A stretch of 64,000 nt of DNA. Origin: Erysipelotrichaceae bacterium (GTDB taxonomy: Bacteria > Bacillota_I > Bacilli_A > Erysipelotrichales > Erysipelotrichaceae). The notes under the pieces were generated by a model that worked only from the letters and a program-made list of their open reading frames with translations, was not told where the DNA came from and searched no databases. A program made the translations under genes and the position numbers. Where the stretch lies: assembly GCA_017432895.1 (NCBI GenBank), contig JAFRIG010000073.1, forward strand, positions 1-64,000, read 5' to 3'. Below are positions 53,688 to 62,287 of this stretch, in pieces (within the stretch, counting starts at the first letter, position 1; every line of letters starts with the position of its first letter).

Positions 53688-53855
53688 ATGATCAGAAACA
53701 AATACATTGCCTTTACTTTGTTTATTATTGCCTTTGATGTTGTGTGGCTTTTATTAGAGAAGATCTTCACCGGTTCTTTTTCCATGGAAGATACCGGTCT
53801 TCCGACCCTGATCGCTGCCACCTTAGGCTACTTCTACTTCCTCAAAAAGAAATGA
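53688..53855 (+). CDS. 55-residue membrane protein
   Basis: A short reading frame encodes 55 residues: a first membrane helix (YIAFTLFIIAFDVVWLLL), a short acidic loop, a second helix (LPTLIAATLGYFYFL) and a KKK C-terminus. A ribosome binding site (GAGGTG) and a TATAAT box (about 53651-53656) support it. It lies 6 bases before the next gene. Function is unknown; the two-helix hairpin topology is typical of small regulatory membrane proteins. Confidence 0.65.
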   Translation: MIRNKYIAFTLFIIAFDVVWLLLEKIFTGSFSMEDTGLPTLIAATLGYFYFLKKK

Positions 53856-53861
53856 TTAACG

Positions 53862-54323
53862 ATGTTTGACGAACAGATCGAAAGACTGCTTCAAGGCCCC
53901 TGTTACCTCATCGACACCCTGCCTGAGCAGGTCCCGCCAAACAGCGAAGGAAGATACTTTACGATCGATGACTTCTTTACAAAACCTGAACAGCTAAAGA
54001 AACTTCATCATCTGTTTGCGATCATCATACTAAAACTCAACTGCTATTATGCCATGAACGTCAGCTTCGATAACGGCCTTAGCTGGCAAGATGATATCGA
54101 TCCGGAAGACTTCATCGGAAAGATGGAAGATCTTGAAGATAACGGTTTTGTCAGGATCATCTTTGCTAAACAGGACATCCTCATTGATATCGACGGCTGT
54201 GATACCTGGCTGACTATCTATGGCGACAACGATTCTTTCTTGAAACTGATTGAAAAACTCTGTCTTGGCCACGGCCTGTTTTTTTCGCAAAGCGACCAAT
54301 TAATTAAAGGAACAAAATTATGA
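53862..54323 (+). CDS. Soluble protein of unknown function
   Basis: The 153-residue acidic cytosolic protein begins MFDEQIERLLQGPCYLIDTLP and has an alternating alpha/beta pattern. No motif was recognised. Its last bases overlap the GH13 gene (ATGA), and it follows the small membrane protein by 6 bases, so all three probably share a transcript. It may be a partner protein, as 'protein plus glucosidase' pairs of this kind are common in Firmicutes, but nothing in the sequence shows this. Confidence 0.6.
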   Translation: MFDEQIERLLQGPCYLIDTLPEQVPPNSEGRYFTIDDFFTKPEQLKKLHHLFAIIILKLNCYYAMNVSFDNGLSWQDDIDPEDFIGKMEDLEDNGFVRIIFAKQDILIDIDGCDTWLTIYGDNDSFLKLIEKLCLGHGLFFSQSDQLIKGTKL

Positions 54324-55993
54324 AAACAAGATGGTACAAAAACGCGATCGTCTATCAGATCTATCCCTTCAGCTTCATGGATGCCGACAATGACGGCTGG
54401 GGCGACATTGAAGGCATCATCTCCAAACTCGACTACATAAAAGAGTTGGGAGCGACGGCGATCTGGTTCTCGCCCTTATACAAATCGCCCGACTACGACT
54501 ATGGCTACGACATCAGCGATTATCGGGATATCGATGAAAAATTCGGCACGATGGAAGACTTCGACAGATTGTTGAAACTTTGTCACCAGAAAGATCTCAA
54601 GGTCATCATGGACATGGTCATCAACCACAGCTCCATCGAACACCCCTGGTTCAAGGAAGCGATCGCCGACCCGAACTCCAAGTATCGCGATTACTACATC
54701 ATCCGCAAAGGCAAGCTCGTCAACAACCTGCTTAACCCGCCGACCAACTGGTCTTCGACCTTTACCGGCAGCGCCTGGGAAAGGATAGGCGATTCCGACG
54801 AATACTACCTCCACCTCTTCTGTAAGGAACAGGCCGACCTCAACTGGGAAAATCCCGAAGTCAGAAAGCAGATCATCGACATCCTCAACTTCTGGCTGGA
54901 TAAAGGTGTCGACGGTTTCCGTTTCGATGTCTTCAACATGTTCTCAAAGGTCTATCCCATTAAAGATGATGAGGGCAAGAGCTTCCAGAAAGGTGCTCCT
55001 TATTTCATCGACGGTCCAAGGATGCATGAATTCCTTCAGGAACTGAGTGAAAAATCGCTTTCTCTTTACGACTCTTTCACGGTCGGTGAATCCTATCATC
55101 CAAGTCCTGAAGCAGCCAGAGAATATGTCAAAGAAGAAAACAATGAACTCGATACGATCTTCAATTTCGCCCATCTTGATTCCGACAATTTCGGCGGCGC
55201 CAAATTCTTCAAAAAGCCCTTCGACCTCAGACAGTTCAAGAAAGGCCTCTTCGACCCGCAAAGGGACAACTATCTTAACGGCTGGAATACTCTGATCTTA
55301 GAGAACCACGACAACCCCCGTTGTGTGAACCGCTTCTCCATTGACACGAAACATTACCGCTATGAAGCGGCCACGATGCTGGCGGGGATCACGTATCTGG
55401 GCTTCGGTACACCTTTCATCTACATGGGCCAGGAAGCGGGTCTGGTCAACTGCGATTTTAAAAATATCGATGAAATGAAGGACCCGGTCTCCCACTTCGT
55501 CTTTGATCTGATGACTTCCTATCACATGCCTAAGAAGCTGGCCTTCTCCTTCATCAAATACGGTGCCAGAGATCATGCCCGGGTGCCGATGATGTGGGAC
55601 GACAGTATCAACGGCGGTTTCAATAAAGGCCACACTACCTGGCAATGCGTCAATGAAGAATATAAGGACATCAACATTAAGAAAGACATGGAAGCCGACA
55701 AGTCGGTCTACCGTTTCTATCAAAAACTTTTAAAGATCAAGAAAGAAAACGAAACGGCCGTCTATGGCAAGCTCGAAGAATACGATCACGACAACAAAAA
55801 GATCGTGGCCTACAGCCGCAGCTATGAAAACAGGAACTTCTTCGTCGTAGCCAACTTCGCCAAAAAGAAAACAGGCTATCGCCTGCCTGTAGATATCGGT
55901 AACGCCTTGATCATCTTAAGCAACTATGAAAGACAAGAGCTTGGGGAAAACCTTGAACTAAGGCCATATGAACTAGTCGTCTTTGAATATTAG
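54320..55993 (+). CDS. GH13 alpha-glucosidase (oligo-1,6-glucosidase/dextran glucosidase type)
   Basis: The 557-residue cytosolic enzyme has NAIVYQIYPFSFMDAD at the N-terminus, MDMVINHSS (region I), nucleophile Asp about 201 in FRFDVFN, acid/base Glu about 255 in VGESYHP, and ENHDNPR with the third acid. Substrate is likely isomaltose-type or trehalose-6-phosphate-type sugars; the subtype cannot be fixed. Start overlaps the upstream stop (ATGA). Confidence 0.92.
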   Translation: MKTRWYKNAIVYQIYPFSFMDADNDGWGDIEGIISKLDYIKELGATAIWFSPLYKSPDYDYGYDISDYRDIDEKFGTMEDFDRLLKLCHQKDLKVIMDMVINHSSIEHPWFKEAIADPNSKYRDYYIIRKGKLVNNLLNPPTNWSSTFTGSAWERIGDSDEYYLHLFCKEQADLNWENPEVRKQIIDILNFWLDKGVDGFRFDVFNMFSKVYPIKDDEGKSFQKGAPYFIDGPRMHEFLQELSEKSLSLYDSFTVGESYHPSPEAAREYVKEENNELDTIFNFAHLDSDNFGGAKFFKKPFDLRQFKKGLFDPQRDNYLNGWNTLILENHDNPRCVNRFSIDTKHYRYEAATMLAGITYLGFGTPFIYMGQEAGLVNCDFKNIDEMKDPVSHFVFDLMTSYHMPKKLAFSFIKYGARDHARVPMMWDDSINGGFNKGHTTWQCVNEEYKDINIKKDMEADKSVYRFYQKLLKIKKENETAVYGKLEEYDHDNKKIVAYSRSYENRNFFVVANFAKKKTGYRLPVDIGNALIILSNYERQELGENLELRPYELVVFEY

Positions 55994-56007
55994 CGTTTAG
56001 ACTTCTT

Positions 56008-56037
56008 AAAACCCTGCGGGATGCAGGGTTTTATTTT
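56008..56037. terminator. Bidirectional terminator after the GH13 gene
   Basis: AAAACCCTGC pairs with GCAGGGTTTT across 5 bases and is flanked by A/T tracts, ending both convergent genes. Confidence 0.85.
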
Positions 56038-56048
56038 TGTTTAACTTT

Positions 56049-57107
56049 TCAGAACAGTCCTTCAAGATAGGCTTCCAGTTGTTTTAACAGTGGCTGCATC
56101 GCTTCGATCTCGCTGAGCTTAGCCGTATCGATGTTGACTCTGGTACCCGATTCGTAAACGATGTGCAGCGTCACATACAGATCATCACTGTCTTTTTCGC
56201 TGTGGTCAGGCCTAAGTCCGCTGAAGCCAAAGAAACCTTCATCATGATTGCTGTAAGATCCGGTCTCATAATTGTAGGAGCTCAGACGATACTTGTTGAC
56301 GATGTCGTAAGCTTCCAGGATATCGGCGATCTTTTCAAAATAATCTTCCGGGAAAAGGATGTACTTGTCTCCGATATCCTTGTCCTTTTTCAGGTTATAC
56401 ATTGATTTACACAACAGATGAGTCTCACCTTTTATCGCCTTTTCTTGCGAAACATTGACATCGCTGTATCTGGTCTTGATCCCGTCTTTGCGCAGTTCCA
56501 GGATCACTCTGGTGACCGGTGAACTCTCCCAATGAGGATTTAATGAATCATTGCCGTTGGCGGTGAAATAGGAAGCGTAGAGATCGTAGACGTCTTCCGC
56601 CCACCAGGCGAAAGGTTCGTTGTTTTTGGTGAAACTTAAGACCTCGCCTGATTCGTATTCGACTTTGATCTCATTGCCCTGACACTCCGGTGGCAAGCCG
56701 GCCGTGACATCGTAGATGCCGTTTAGTGAGGCAAGATCGTATTTGTCGATGATCTCCTGCAGGGAATTCAGGAAGTCTTCGTCCGCTTCCATCGAAACAT
56801 CATTGACCTTTTCAACAGCCATCAGCTTATCATCAACTTTTTCAACAGCGAATTCAAACTCATGAGACTCTTCGCCGCTGTAGCGGTTGCTTAGAAAGAC
56901 CGGGGCTGAAAAGCCGATGATCTTTTTCGAAGAAATGTGTTTAGGAGCATTATTATCTATCATGACAGTATTGCCGCCTTCAACAGGTTCATCTTCGATC
57001 TTTTTGTCACAGGCGCCAAACAGAAAACACATTGCACACGCAAGCACGATCGCCATTAGCTTTTTTCCTTTCCTTTCAGCCATTAAAGAGCTTCGGCCTT
57101 TTACCAT
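56049..57107 (-). CDS. Lipoprotein of unknown function
   Basis: The 352-residue protein has an N-terminal signal peptide with lipobox FLFGAC (cysteine about residue 33 from the first ATG). The mature part is rich in acidic and aromatic residues and shows two similar blocks, GFSAPVFLSNRYSGEES.. and GFFGFSGLRPDHSEKDS, of unknown fold. The start is uncertain: ATG at 57107 follows TATAAT by 8 bases (leaderless candidate), while in-frame ATGs at 57083 and 57056 are alternatives. It follows the terminator of the upstream gene. Confidence 0.7.
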   Translation of the reverse strand: MVKGRSSLMAERKGKKLMAIVLACAMCFLFGACDKKIEDEPVEGGNTVMIDNNAPKHISSKKIIGFSAPVFLSNRYSGEESHEFEFAVEKVDDKLMAVEKVNDVSMEADEDFLNSLQEIIDKYDLASLNGIYDVTAGLPPECQGNEIKVEYESGEVLSFTKNNEPFAWWAEDVYDLYASYFTANGNDSLNPHWESSPVTRVILELRKDGIKTRYSDVNVSQEKAIKGETHLLCKSMYNLKKDKDIGDKYILFPEDYFEKIADILEAYDIVNKYRLSSYNYETGSYSNHDEGFFGFSGLRPDHSEKDSDDLYVTLHIVYESGTRVNIDTAKLSEIEAMQPLLKQLEAYLEGLF

Positions 57108-57115
57108 ACAACAAC

Positions 57116-57121
57116 ATTATA
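57116..57121 (-). promoter_or_regulatory. TATAAT -10 box 8 bases before the start at 57107 (leaderless)
   Basis: A consensus hexamer follows the terminator at 57131-57153 on the minus strand; GTTGTTGT separates it from ATG. No Shine-Dalgarno sequence is present. Confidence 0.45.
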
Positions 57122-57130
57122 GCGCATAAG

Positions 57131-57153
57131 AAAAACGCAGGCCTAGACCTGCG
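57131..57153 (-). terminator. Intrinsic terminator of the gene at 57158
   Basis: CGCAGG pairs with CCTGCG across 6 bases and is followed by five T on the minus strand. Confidence 0.75.
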
Positions 57154-57157
57154 GCGA

Positions 57158-57907
57158 TCATTCTTCGGGGTAGCGGTAGACGCTTAGTTCAATGTAGATC
57201 TTATCGTTTTCCTGATCGCATTTGTCGACTTGCGCCAGCACCAGATAATCATCATTATCCAAGTAGCGGGTCGTATCATGAGAATCCGGCAGTTCGATAT
57301 AGCCGTAAACTTCCAGGTGATCGATCTTGCATTGAAGAGTCTTGTCCTCGATGAGTTCGGCGATGACGCCGTCACCTTTCTGACAACGCCAGATACCTTC
57401 GTCATCATAGTCTACCAGTCGGTATGAGCGGCTGAAGATGTGTTCGAAGCTATCCAGATCGGGTCGACCGTAGATCCCGATCAGATAACGGACCTCACCG
57501 CTTTCTTCATCCGCATAGAGATACTGGACCTCGGTAGAGACATAATTGATGTTGGGATCGCTTTGGTAGAAGACGTGTCCGAAGTCCTGTTTCAGCAGGA
57601 TGTCCGAGAACTTTTTGATGTTGTCTTTCATGAAGATCTTTTGGAAAGAGACGATCGCAAAGTCGATCATGACACTTCTCTCCAGCGTCTTAAGCAGATA
57701 GGATCCGTCCTGTTTGGCACAAAGGGTCTTGAAGCAGGCTCTTTGCTGCTGCTCGAAGCGGATCCTTTCATTCAGCTCCTTTTTCGTGATGAAGAAGGGC
57801 TTGAGATAGTTCTTTTCGAAACTGTCATCAGGAAGACTCCTGATCCTTTCTTTCAGTAAAGCGTAACGCGTTTTAAGTTCCTGTTTTTGATTGAATGAGA
57901 CAGACAT
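57158..57907 (-). CDS. Cytosolic protein of unknown function
   Basis: The 249-residue protein starts MSVSFNQKQELKTRYALLKE, with an N-terminal helical half (to about 110) and a C-terminal mainly beta half (EVRYLIGIYGRPDLDSFEH). No family is recognised. The start at 57907 has GGAGG upstream; an in-frame ATG at 57937 is less well placed. It is transcribed alone between its own promoter region and a terminator. Confidence 0.6.
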   Translation of the reverse strand: MSVSFNQKQELKTRYALLKERIRSLPDDSFEKNYLKPFFITKKELNERIRFEQQQRACFKTLCAKQDGSYLLKTLERSVMIDFAIVSFQKIFMKDNIKKFSDILLKQDFGHVFYQSDPNINYVSTEVQYLYADEESGEVRYLIGIYGRPDLDSFEHIFSRSYRLVDYDDEGIWRCQKGDGVIAELIEDKTLQCKIDHLEVYGYIELPDSHDTTRYLDNDDYLVLAQVDKCDQENDKIYIELSVYRYPEE

Positions 57908-58017
57908 TTTTACCTCCATGTGTTTATTCAAATCCATCTTATGAAAAGAAAAACCTTTCGGATATGTCCGCTTATTTACTCCGTTTTGTAAAAATTGAAA
58001 ACAGGAAGCGACTTTTT

Positions 58018-58347
58018 ATGAGACTCACACATCTTATCGTCATCCTTTGTATCTTTCTGCTTTGTGCCTGTTCTACTTCAGGAAATGAAGGTGGTTCGGC
58101 CAGCGGTACCTCGTCTTCTTCCATGAAGATGCAGGATCTGCAGGGTACCGTCAACGTCAACGACGGCGAAAAAGACATTGAAAGTTTTGCCGGCATGAAT
58201 CTTTATAGCGGTTATGGAATTGTGATTGAAAAAGAGAGTTATGACTGGACCCTTCTTAAAGAGCTGAGGCTGATGAAGATGGACGAAAACAGTAAGACCT
58301 CGATCGAACAGGACGGCAAAAAGATAAAGATCATGTTAGAGTTTTGA
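58018..58347 (+). pseudogene. Lipoprotein gene, first fragment (broken by frameshift)
   Basis: This 109-codon frame encodes a signal peptide with lipobox LLCAC and a short mature region that stops at KKIKIMLEF. Two further frames follow directly (58358-58639 in the next frame, 58636-59040 back in the first), each lacking its own ribosome binding site. Reading through with one T fewer in the TTTT at 58342-58345 joins the first two as LEF-ETENMPLSIRG; one added A near 58635 joins the second and third as IRNL-MSDEE. This fits a single lipoprotein of about 340 residues split by two indels, or by sequence errors. Confidence 0.55.
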
Positions 58348-58357
58348 GACTGAAAAC

Positions 58358-58639
58358 ATGCCGCTTTCGATTCGTGGGACTTCCGGTATCGTCAAGCATT
58401 ACGACGGCGTGACGATCTTGATCGTCTTTGAAGGAAAGGCCATGATCACCATGGCCGAAGAGCAACATGGCTATTATGCCAGCCTCAACAAGACTTATAT
58501 CATCAAAAACGGAGAAAAAGACTATGCCCATATAGCCCAGGGCGACATCGGCGATTACGTCCAGGATGAGATCAAAAACAACGAAGAAGTCAAGGCTAAA
58601 CTGAAGACTCCGAATTCGATCTTGATCAGGAATTTATGA
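58358..58639 (+). pseudogene. Lipoprotein gene, middle fragment
   Basis: This frame of 93 codons lies +1 relative to the lipoprotein fragment before it; its open frame extends upstream to 58328, into the last codons of that fragment. It encodes beta-rich sequence (VTILIVFEGKAMITMAEEQ) and has no ribosome binding site before its ATG. It is most simply the continuation of 58018-58347 after an indel. A real separate gene is less likely. Confidence 0.45.
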
Positions 58640-59040
58640 GTGATGAAGAGATACTGGAAGCCGCTAAACGTTTTTGCGGACATTATATCTGTCTGGATTC
58701 TGCCGGTGCTAAAGATGAAGTAATGAATTTCTACATAGAACAAGCTTACATCCTCGCTATCACTATGGAAGGCGATCTTCTGATAATCGATCAGTATACC
58801 ACCGAAGGGTCCAAAGCCGTCTTTGATGAATACAACCGCAAAAGTGAAGAAAAAAGCTACAGCTACCGCTATCCCGATCAAAGCTTCCATTATGAGACAA
58901 GGATCCTTCGTATGGAGGACGAGAACACCCTTCTTTATGAAAATCCCGTCTATGGAAGGCAGACCACTTTCATCCTTACCGAATCCGGCAATCTAAAGCG
59001 TTTTGCCACCCATTCCGATGCCTACGAACGCGTTGAGTAA
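58636..59040 (+). pseudogene. Lipoprotein gene, last fragment
   Basis: The 134-codon frame starts at an ATGA overlap with the middle fragment. It may be translated by re-initiation if the overlap is real. Its content (YICLDSAGAKDEVMNFYIEQ and later RILRMEDENTLLYENP) is a plausible C-terminal domain of the same lipoprotein. An independent soluble gene is the alternative. Confidence 0.45.
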
Positions 59041-59056
59041 AGTGTTTTAAACCAAC

Positions 59057-59110
59057 AAAAAAGAGTATCTGCAATTGTGCCTATATGACATAACACAGAT
59101 ACTCTTTTTT
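59057..59110. terminator. Long bidirectional terminator hairpin (repeat family)
   Basis: A perfect 15-bp stem (AAAAAAGAGTATCTG with its complement) flanks a 24-base interior that can also fold. Both strands have T-tracts, so it can end both the lipoprotein fragments and the DUF4430 gene. The arms share sequence with the terminator at 26444-26472. Confidence 0.85.
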
Positions 59111-59128
59111 AATTCTTGTTTTCTTTGT

Positions 59129-60178
59129 TTATTCGCCAGCCGTGTAGTAATTCAGATTCAGAAGTTTGATCTCGCTTAATGAGCTGTTGTGCTGAAGATC
59201 TTCATACCAGGTCACGACATAGATCTCCGGCTTGGCATCTTCATCCTTGCCTTTGCCCAGACACAGAGCCATGTAGTTGGTCCCCGCAACTAACTGCGTA
59301 GCCAATAACTGGACAGGTTCATAGGTGATGTCCTTTTCCGCTTTGATCGCTTTTTCGAAAGATGACTGGATCGGCTTGGCCATCGTAGTCTTCTTTTCGT
59401 TTTCTTTGGCTGTCCAGGCTCCGACGAAGTCGTTTTCATCGCTTTCTTTGGTCATCAGGTTGGGAACTTCCAATTTGTTGATGGACTTGAGTTCACAGAT
59501 GCCCTGCGTATCCTTATAGATGGAAATGATGTAGTAATCCTTGCCTTCAACACCTACTGTCTGGCCCTGGACCAGATAGGCGTAATTCATCCCTGAGACC
59601 AGCTGCGTAGCCAGGACTCTGATCGGTTCATACCCGACACCGGTAATGCCATCCAGACCCTTTTCAAAGATCTCTTTTTCCTCTTTTTCCAACAGAGCCG
59701 TAAAGTCATCATAGACTTCCCAGCCGCCAAGCAGTTCTTCCTGAACGGTTTCTTCCTGTGGCTTTTCCTCGATCTTTTCTTCCGGCTTTTCTTCTTTTGC
59801 CGGTTCCTGTGTCGTTTCTTCAACAGCGGTCTTTACGGTATAAATGAAGCTGAATTCATCGCCGTCATTGACCTGCTGTTCACCGACCTTGCTGTCGGAC
59901 TCCTTGCCGTTGACGATGAGCTGCCAATAAGAATCATCTCCAACCTTCAGATCATTGATCGTCGTAACTTCATCATTATCCATTTCAAAAGTCAGACCCA
60001 GCTGTTTTCCCGTATCGCGCAAAGCTTCGACCAGATAGTCGGCCTTGGTCTCTACGCCATAGGCAAAGTTGTCTCCTTTGTCATTGACTATCGTTATCTT
60101 AACGGTCTTTTTCTTGCCACAGGCACATAATGTCGTCAACATCATCAATGTAAGCAATATGGTGATGGCTTTTTTCAT
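59129..60178 (-). CDS. Lipoprotein with DUF4430 domain and two cystatin-like repeats
   Basis: The 349-residue protein has a lipoprotein signal peptide with lipobox TLCAC (Cys20), a DUF4430-like domain (about 25-117, DDSYWQLIVNGKESDSKVG), a repetitive Glu/Lys/Pro linker (about 120-148), and two similar repeats. The repeats contain YEPIRVLATQLVSGMNY (QLVSG at 192-196) and YEPVQLLATQLVAGTNY (QLVAG at 295-299). QxVxG is the protease-binding loop of cystatins, so the C-terminal half is cystatin-like and may bind host cysteine proteases. Function is inferred. Confidence 0.8.
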   Translation of the reverse strand: MKKAITILLTLMMLTTLCACGKKKTVKITIVNDKGDNFAYGVETKADYLVEALRDTGKQLGLTFEMDNDEVTTINDLKVGDDSYWQLIVNGKESDSKVGEQQVNDGDEFSFIYTVKTAVEETTQEPAKEEKPEEKIEEKPQEETVQEELLGGWEVYDDFTALLEKEEKEIFEKGLDGITGVGYEPIRVLATQLVSGMNYAYLVQGQTVGVEGKDYYIISIYKDTQGICELKSINKLEVPNLMTKESDENDFVGAWTAKENEKKTTMAKPIQSSFEKAIKAEKDITYEPVQLLATQLVAGTNYMALCLGKGKDEDAKPEIYVVTWYEDLQHNSSLSEIKLLNLNYYTAGE

Positions 60179-60297
60179 ATCTCCTCCTTATCGAATCCGC
60201 TCATTAATCAGTATATCAAAAACATCGGTATGATAGCTCTTTGTATTACCTATCACACTATTTATACGTAAATTATTTACTCAGGGTAAAAATCTTT

Positions 60298-60328
60298 TTA
60301 AAAGATCTCCCGCAAGGAAGATCTTTAT
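60298..60328 (-). terminator. Intrinsic terminator of cutC
   Basis: AAAGATCT pairs with AGATCTTT across 10 bases; on the minus strand a TTTTAAAAAGATTTTT tract follows. Confidence 0.6.
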
Positions 60329-60334
60329 TATCAT

Positions 60335-61039
60335 TTAGAGTTCAGCGATCTTATTCAATATAGTCTGCAGCTGTTTTTCATCAAGGCCCAGATAGCCGCC
60401 GGGATATTGTTTCTTGGACGTCATATGGATCTGATGGCAGCCTGAAGCCCTCAGGACCTGTTTCACGTTTTCGATGCGGACACCGCCGCCGGGCAGAAAC
60501 TGTATCTGCTCGCCATATTCCGTATTCAAATGTTTCAGTTTTTCGCAACCCTGCAACAGCTCCTGATACGCGGCACCGCCGGCCGTCAGGATGCGGTCTA
60601 TTTTACAATCGATCAGGATCCTGGTCGCTTCATCGAGGTCTTCGATCTCATCGTAGGCCTTATGGAAAACGGCTTCTCTTCCATAAGAATGGATCAGTTC
60701 GCTCATTTCCCTGGTCCTTTGGATATCGATGGTACGATCTTCTTTTAGAAAGCCGAAGACGATACCATCCGCTCCGTTTTCCAGCATCATTTTCGCCTCT
60801 TTCAACATCAGCTCATATTCCGTTTCGTTGTAACAGAAATCGCCACCTCTGGGCCTACACATGACGCAGATCTTCGCCTTCACATTTTCTTTCAGATACT
60901 TTAAAGTCTCAACACCCGGGCTTAAACCGCCCAGTTCCAAAGCGCTGTTCAATTCCAGACGGTCGATCGGATATTTATCCGCTTTGATCCCGTCTTCAAC
61001 ATTGCCGATACAGATCTCAATTTTAATATCGTTTACCAT
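60335..61039 (-). CDS. cutC: CutC-family protein
   Basis: The 234-residue TIM-barrel protein has the family motifs EICIGN, DRLELNSALELGGLSPG, CVMCRPRGGDFCYN and TAGGAA. CutC was linked to copper homeostasis in E. coli, though the true activity is unclear. Its ATG at 61039 follows a TATACT box by 6 bases and there is no usable ribosome binding site, so it is another leaderless candidate. Confidence 0.9.
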   Translation of the reverse strand: MVNDIKIEICIGNVEDGIKADKYPIDRLELNSALELGGLSPGVETLKYLKENVKAKICVMCRPRGGDFCYNETEYELMLKEAKMMLENGADGIVFGFLKEDRTIDIQRTREMSELIHSYGREAVFHKAYDEIEDLDEATRILIDCKIDRILTAGGAAYQELLQGCEKLKHLNTEYGEQIQFLPGGGVRIENVKQVLRASGCHQIHMTSKKQYPGGYLGLDEKQLQTILNKIAEL

Positions 61040-61045
61040 AATTCC

Positions 61046-61051
61046 AGTATA
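61046..61051 (-). promoter_or_regulatory. TATACT -10 box 6 bases before the cutC start (leaderless)
   Basis: On the minus strand TATACT is followed by GGAATT and ATG. The GGA is too close to the start to act as a Shine-Dalgarno site. Confidence 0.5.
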
Positions 61052-61144
61052 AGCCAGTAAAGATATCTTTTCCCAAAAGAAAAGCGCATGGATTACTCTT
61101 TCATGTGTTCTTTGGATGTTTATAGTCTCTTCAGATCCTGCCTT

Positions 61145-61522
61145 TTAGTAACAGACTTCAATGATGTTGTCTTCGAAAGTGATGGCTCTGAATTCGCTTC
61201 CGCCGACTGTAGCGGGTTCATAAAGGATCTCATAGCCGTCAGCCTTGGCCTTAGCCAGGATCTCTTCGAACTTTTCCTTCGAATCGACTTTGATACAGAT
61301 GTGGATATAGCCGGCGTTGTTTCTGTCCTTTTTGGCATCAATGACTTCCGGCTTGGTCATGAGTTCGATCTTGGGATTTTCATCGAACTTCATGATATAG
61401 GAGTAATAACCGTTTTCTTCCTCGTTGTATTGGGCATGGACGGTAGCTCCGAAATAATCCTCAAAAAACATTCTGGCCTTTTCCAGATCTTTCACCATCA
61501 GGCCAATATTGCTGATCCTCAT
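61145..61522 (-). CDS. VOC (glyoxalase/bleomycin resistance) superfamily protein
   Basis: The 125-residue protein has two beta-alpha-beta-beta-beta units (RISNIGLMVKDLEKARMFFE at the start and AGYIHICIKVDSKEKFEE in the second half) with possible metal residues His/Glu (YIHI, FEDNIIEV). The reaction is unknown. AAGGAGATT precedes the ATG. It lies 18 bases behind the GlnQ-like gene and is probably the last gene of that operon. Confidence 0.8.
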   Translation of the reverse strand: MRISNIGLMVKDLEKARMFFEDYFGATVHAQYNEEENGYYSYIMKFDENPKIELMTKPEVIDAKKDRNNAGYIHICIKVDSKEKFEEILAKAKADGYEILYEPATVGGSEFRAITFEDNIIEVCY

Positions 61523-61540
61523 TCTAATCTCCTTCTTCTT

Positions 61541-62287
61541 TTATTCTTCTTCTTTTCTCAAGATCCTTCTTAAGAATCTTCTGGTCGCTTCTTTTTCCGG
61601 AGCGGTCAGTATCTTCTCCGCCGGACCTTCTTCCACGACGACGCCGTCTTCCATGAAGATCACTCTGTTGGCCACGTTTCTGGCAAATTCCATTTCGTGG
61701 GTGACGATGACCATCGTCGTACCCTCTCTGGCCAGTTTAACCATGACATCGAGGACTTCACCGGTCAGTTCCGGGTCCAATGCCGAAGTCGGTTCATCGA
61801 ATAGGATGACTTCCGGATCGGCTGCCAAAGCTCTGGCTATCGCCACTCTTTGCTGCTGACCGCCGGAAAGCTGATCGGGATAGTAGTTGGCCCGATCGGA
61901 CATGCCTACTTTCTCTAACATCGCCAGCGAGATCTCTTCGGCCTTGGCTTTATCCATCTTGCGGGCGATGACCAGACCTTCCATGACGTTTTGTAAAGCG
62001 GTCTTATTACGGAAGAGGTTGAAGCTCTGGAAGACGAAGCCCATCTTCATCCTGAGTTCCTTGATCTCTTTCCGGGTGATGGTCCTGATGTCTTTATTCA
62101 GTTCATCAAAGGTATAGATACCGTCATCCGCCTGTTCCAGGAAGGCCATACATCTTAGCAATGTCGTCTTGCCCGAACCGGAAGAACCGATGATCGCGAT
62201 GACTTCGCCCTCATCGACATTGAAATCGATCCCCTTGAGGACCTGGTTGTTGCCAAACGATTTATGCAGATTCTTGACACCTAACAT
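61541..62287 (-). CDS. glnQ: Polar amino acid ABC transporter ATPase (GlnQ type)
   Basis: The 248-residue ATPase has Walker A GSSGSGKTTLLR, signature LSGGQQQRVAIARAL, Walker B VILFDEPTSALDPEL and H-loop VTHEMEFARNVANR, all characteristic of GlnQ/HisP. It drives the permease encoded directly upstream (no gap) and the binding protein at 63113. The substrate is a polar amino acid of unknown identity. Confidence 0.93.
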   Translation of the reverse strand: MLGVKNLHKSFGNNQVLKGIDFNVDEGEVIAIIGSSGSGKTTLLRCMAFLEQADDGIYTFDELNKDIRTITRKEIKELRMKMGFVFQSFNLFRNKTALQNVMEGLVIARKMDKAKAEEISLAMLEKVGMSDRANYYPDQLSGGQQQRVAIARALAADPEVILFDEPTSALDPELTGEVLDVMVKLAREGTTMVIVTHEMEFARNVANRVIFMEDGVVVEEGPAEKILTAPEKEATRRFLRRILRKEEE

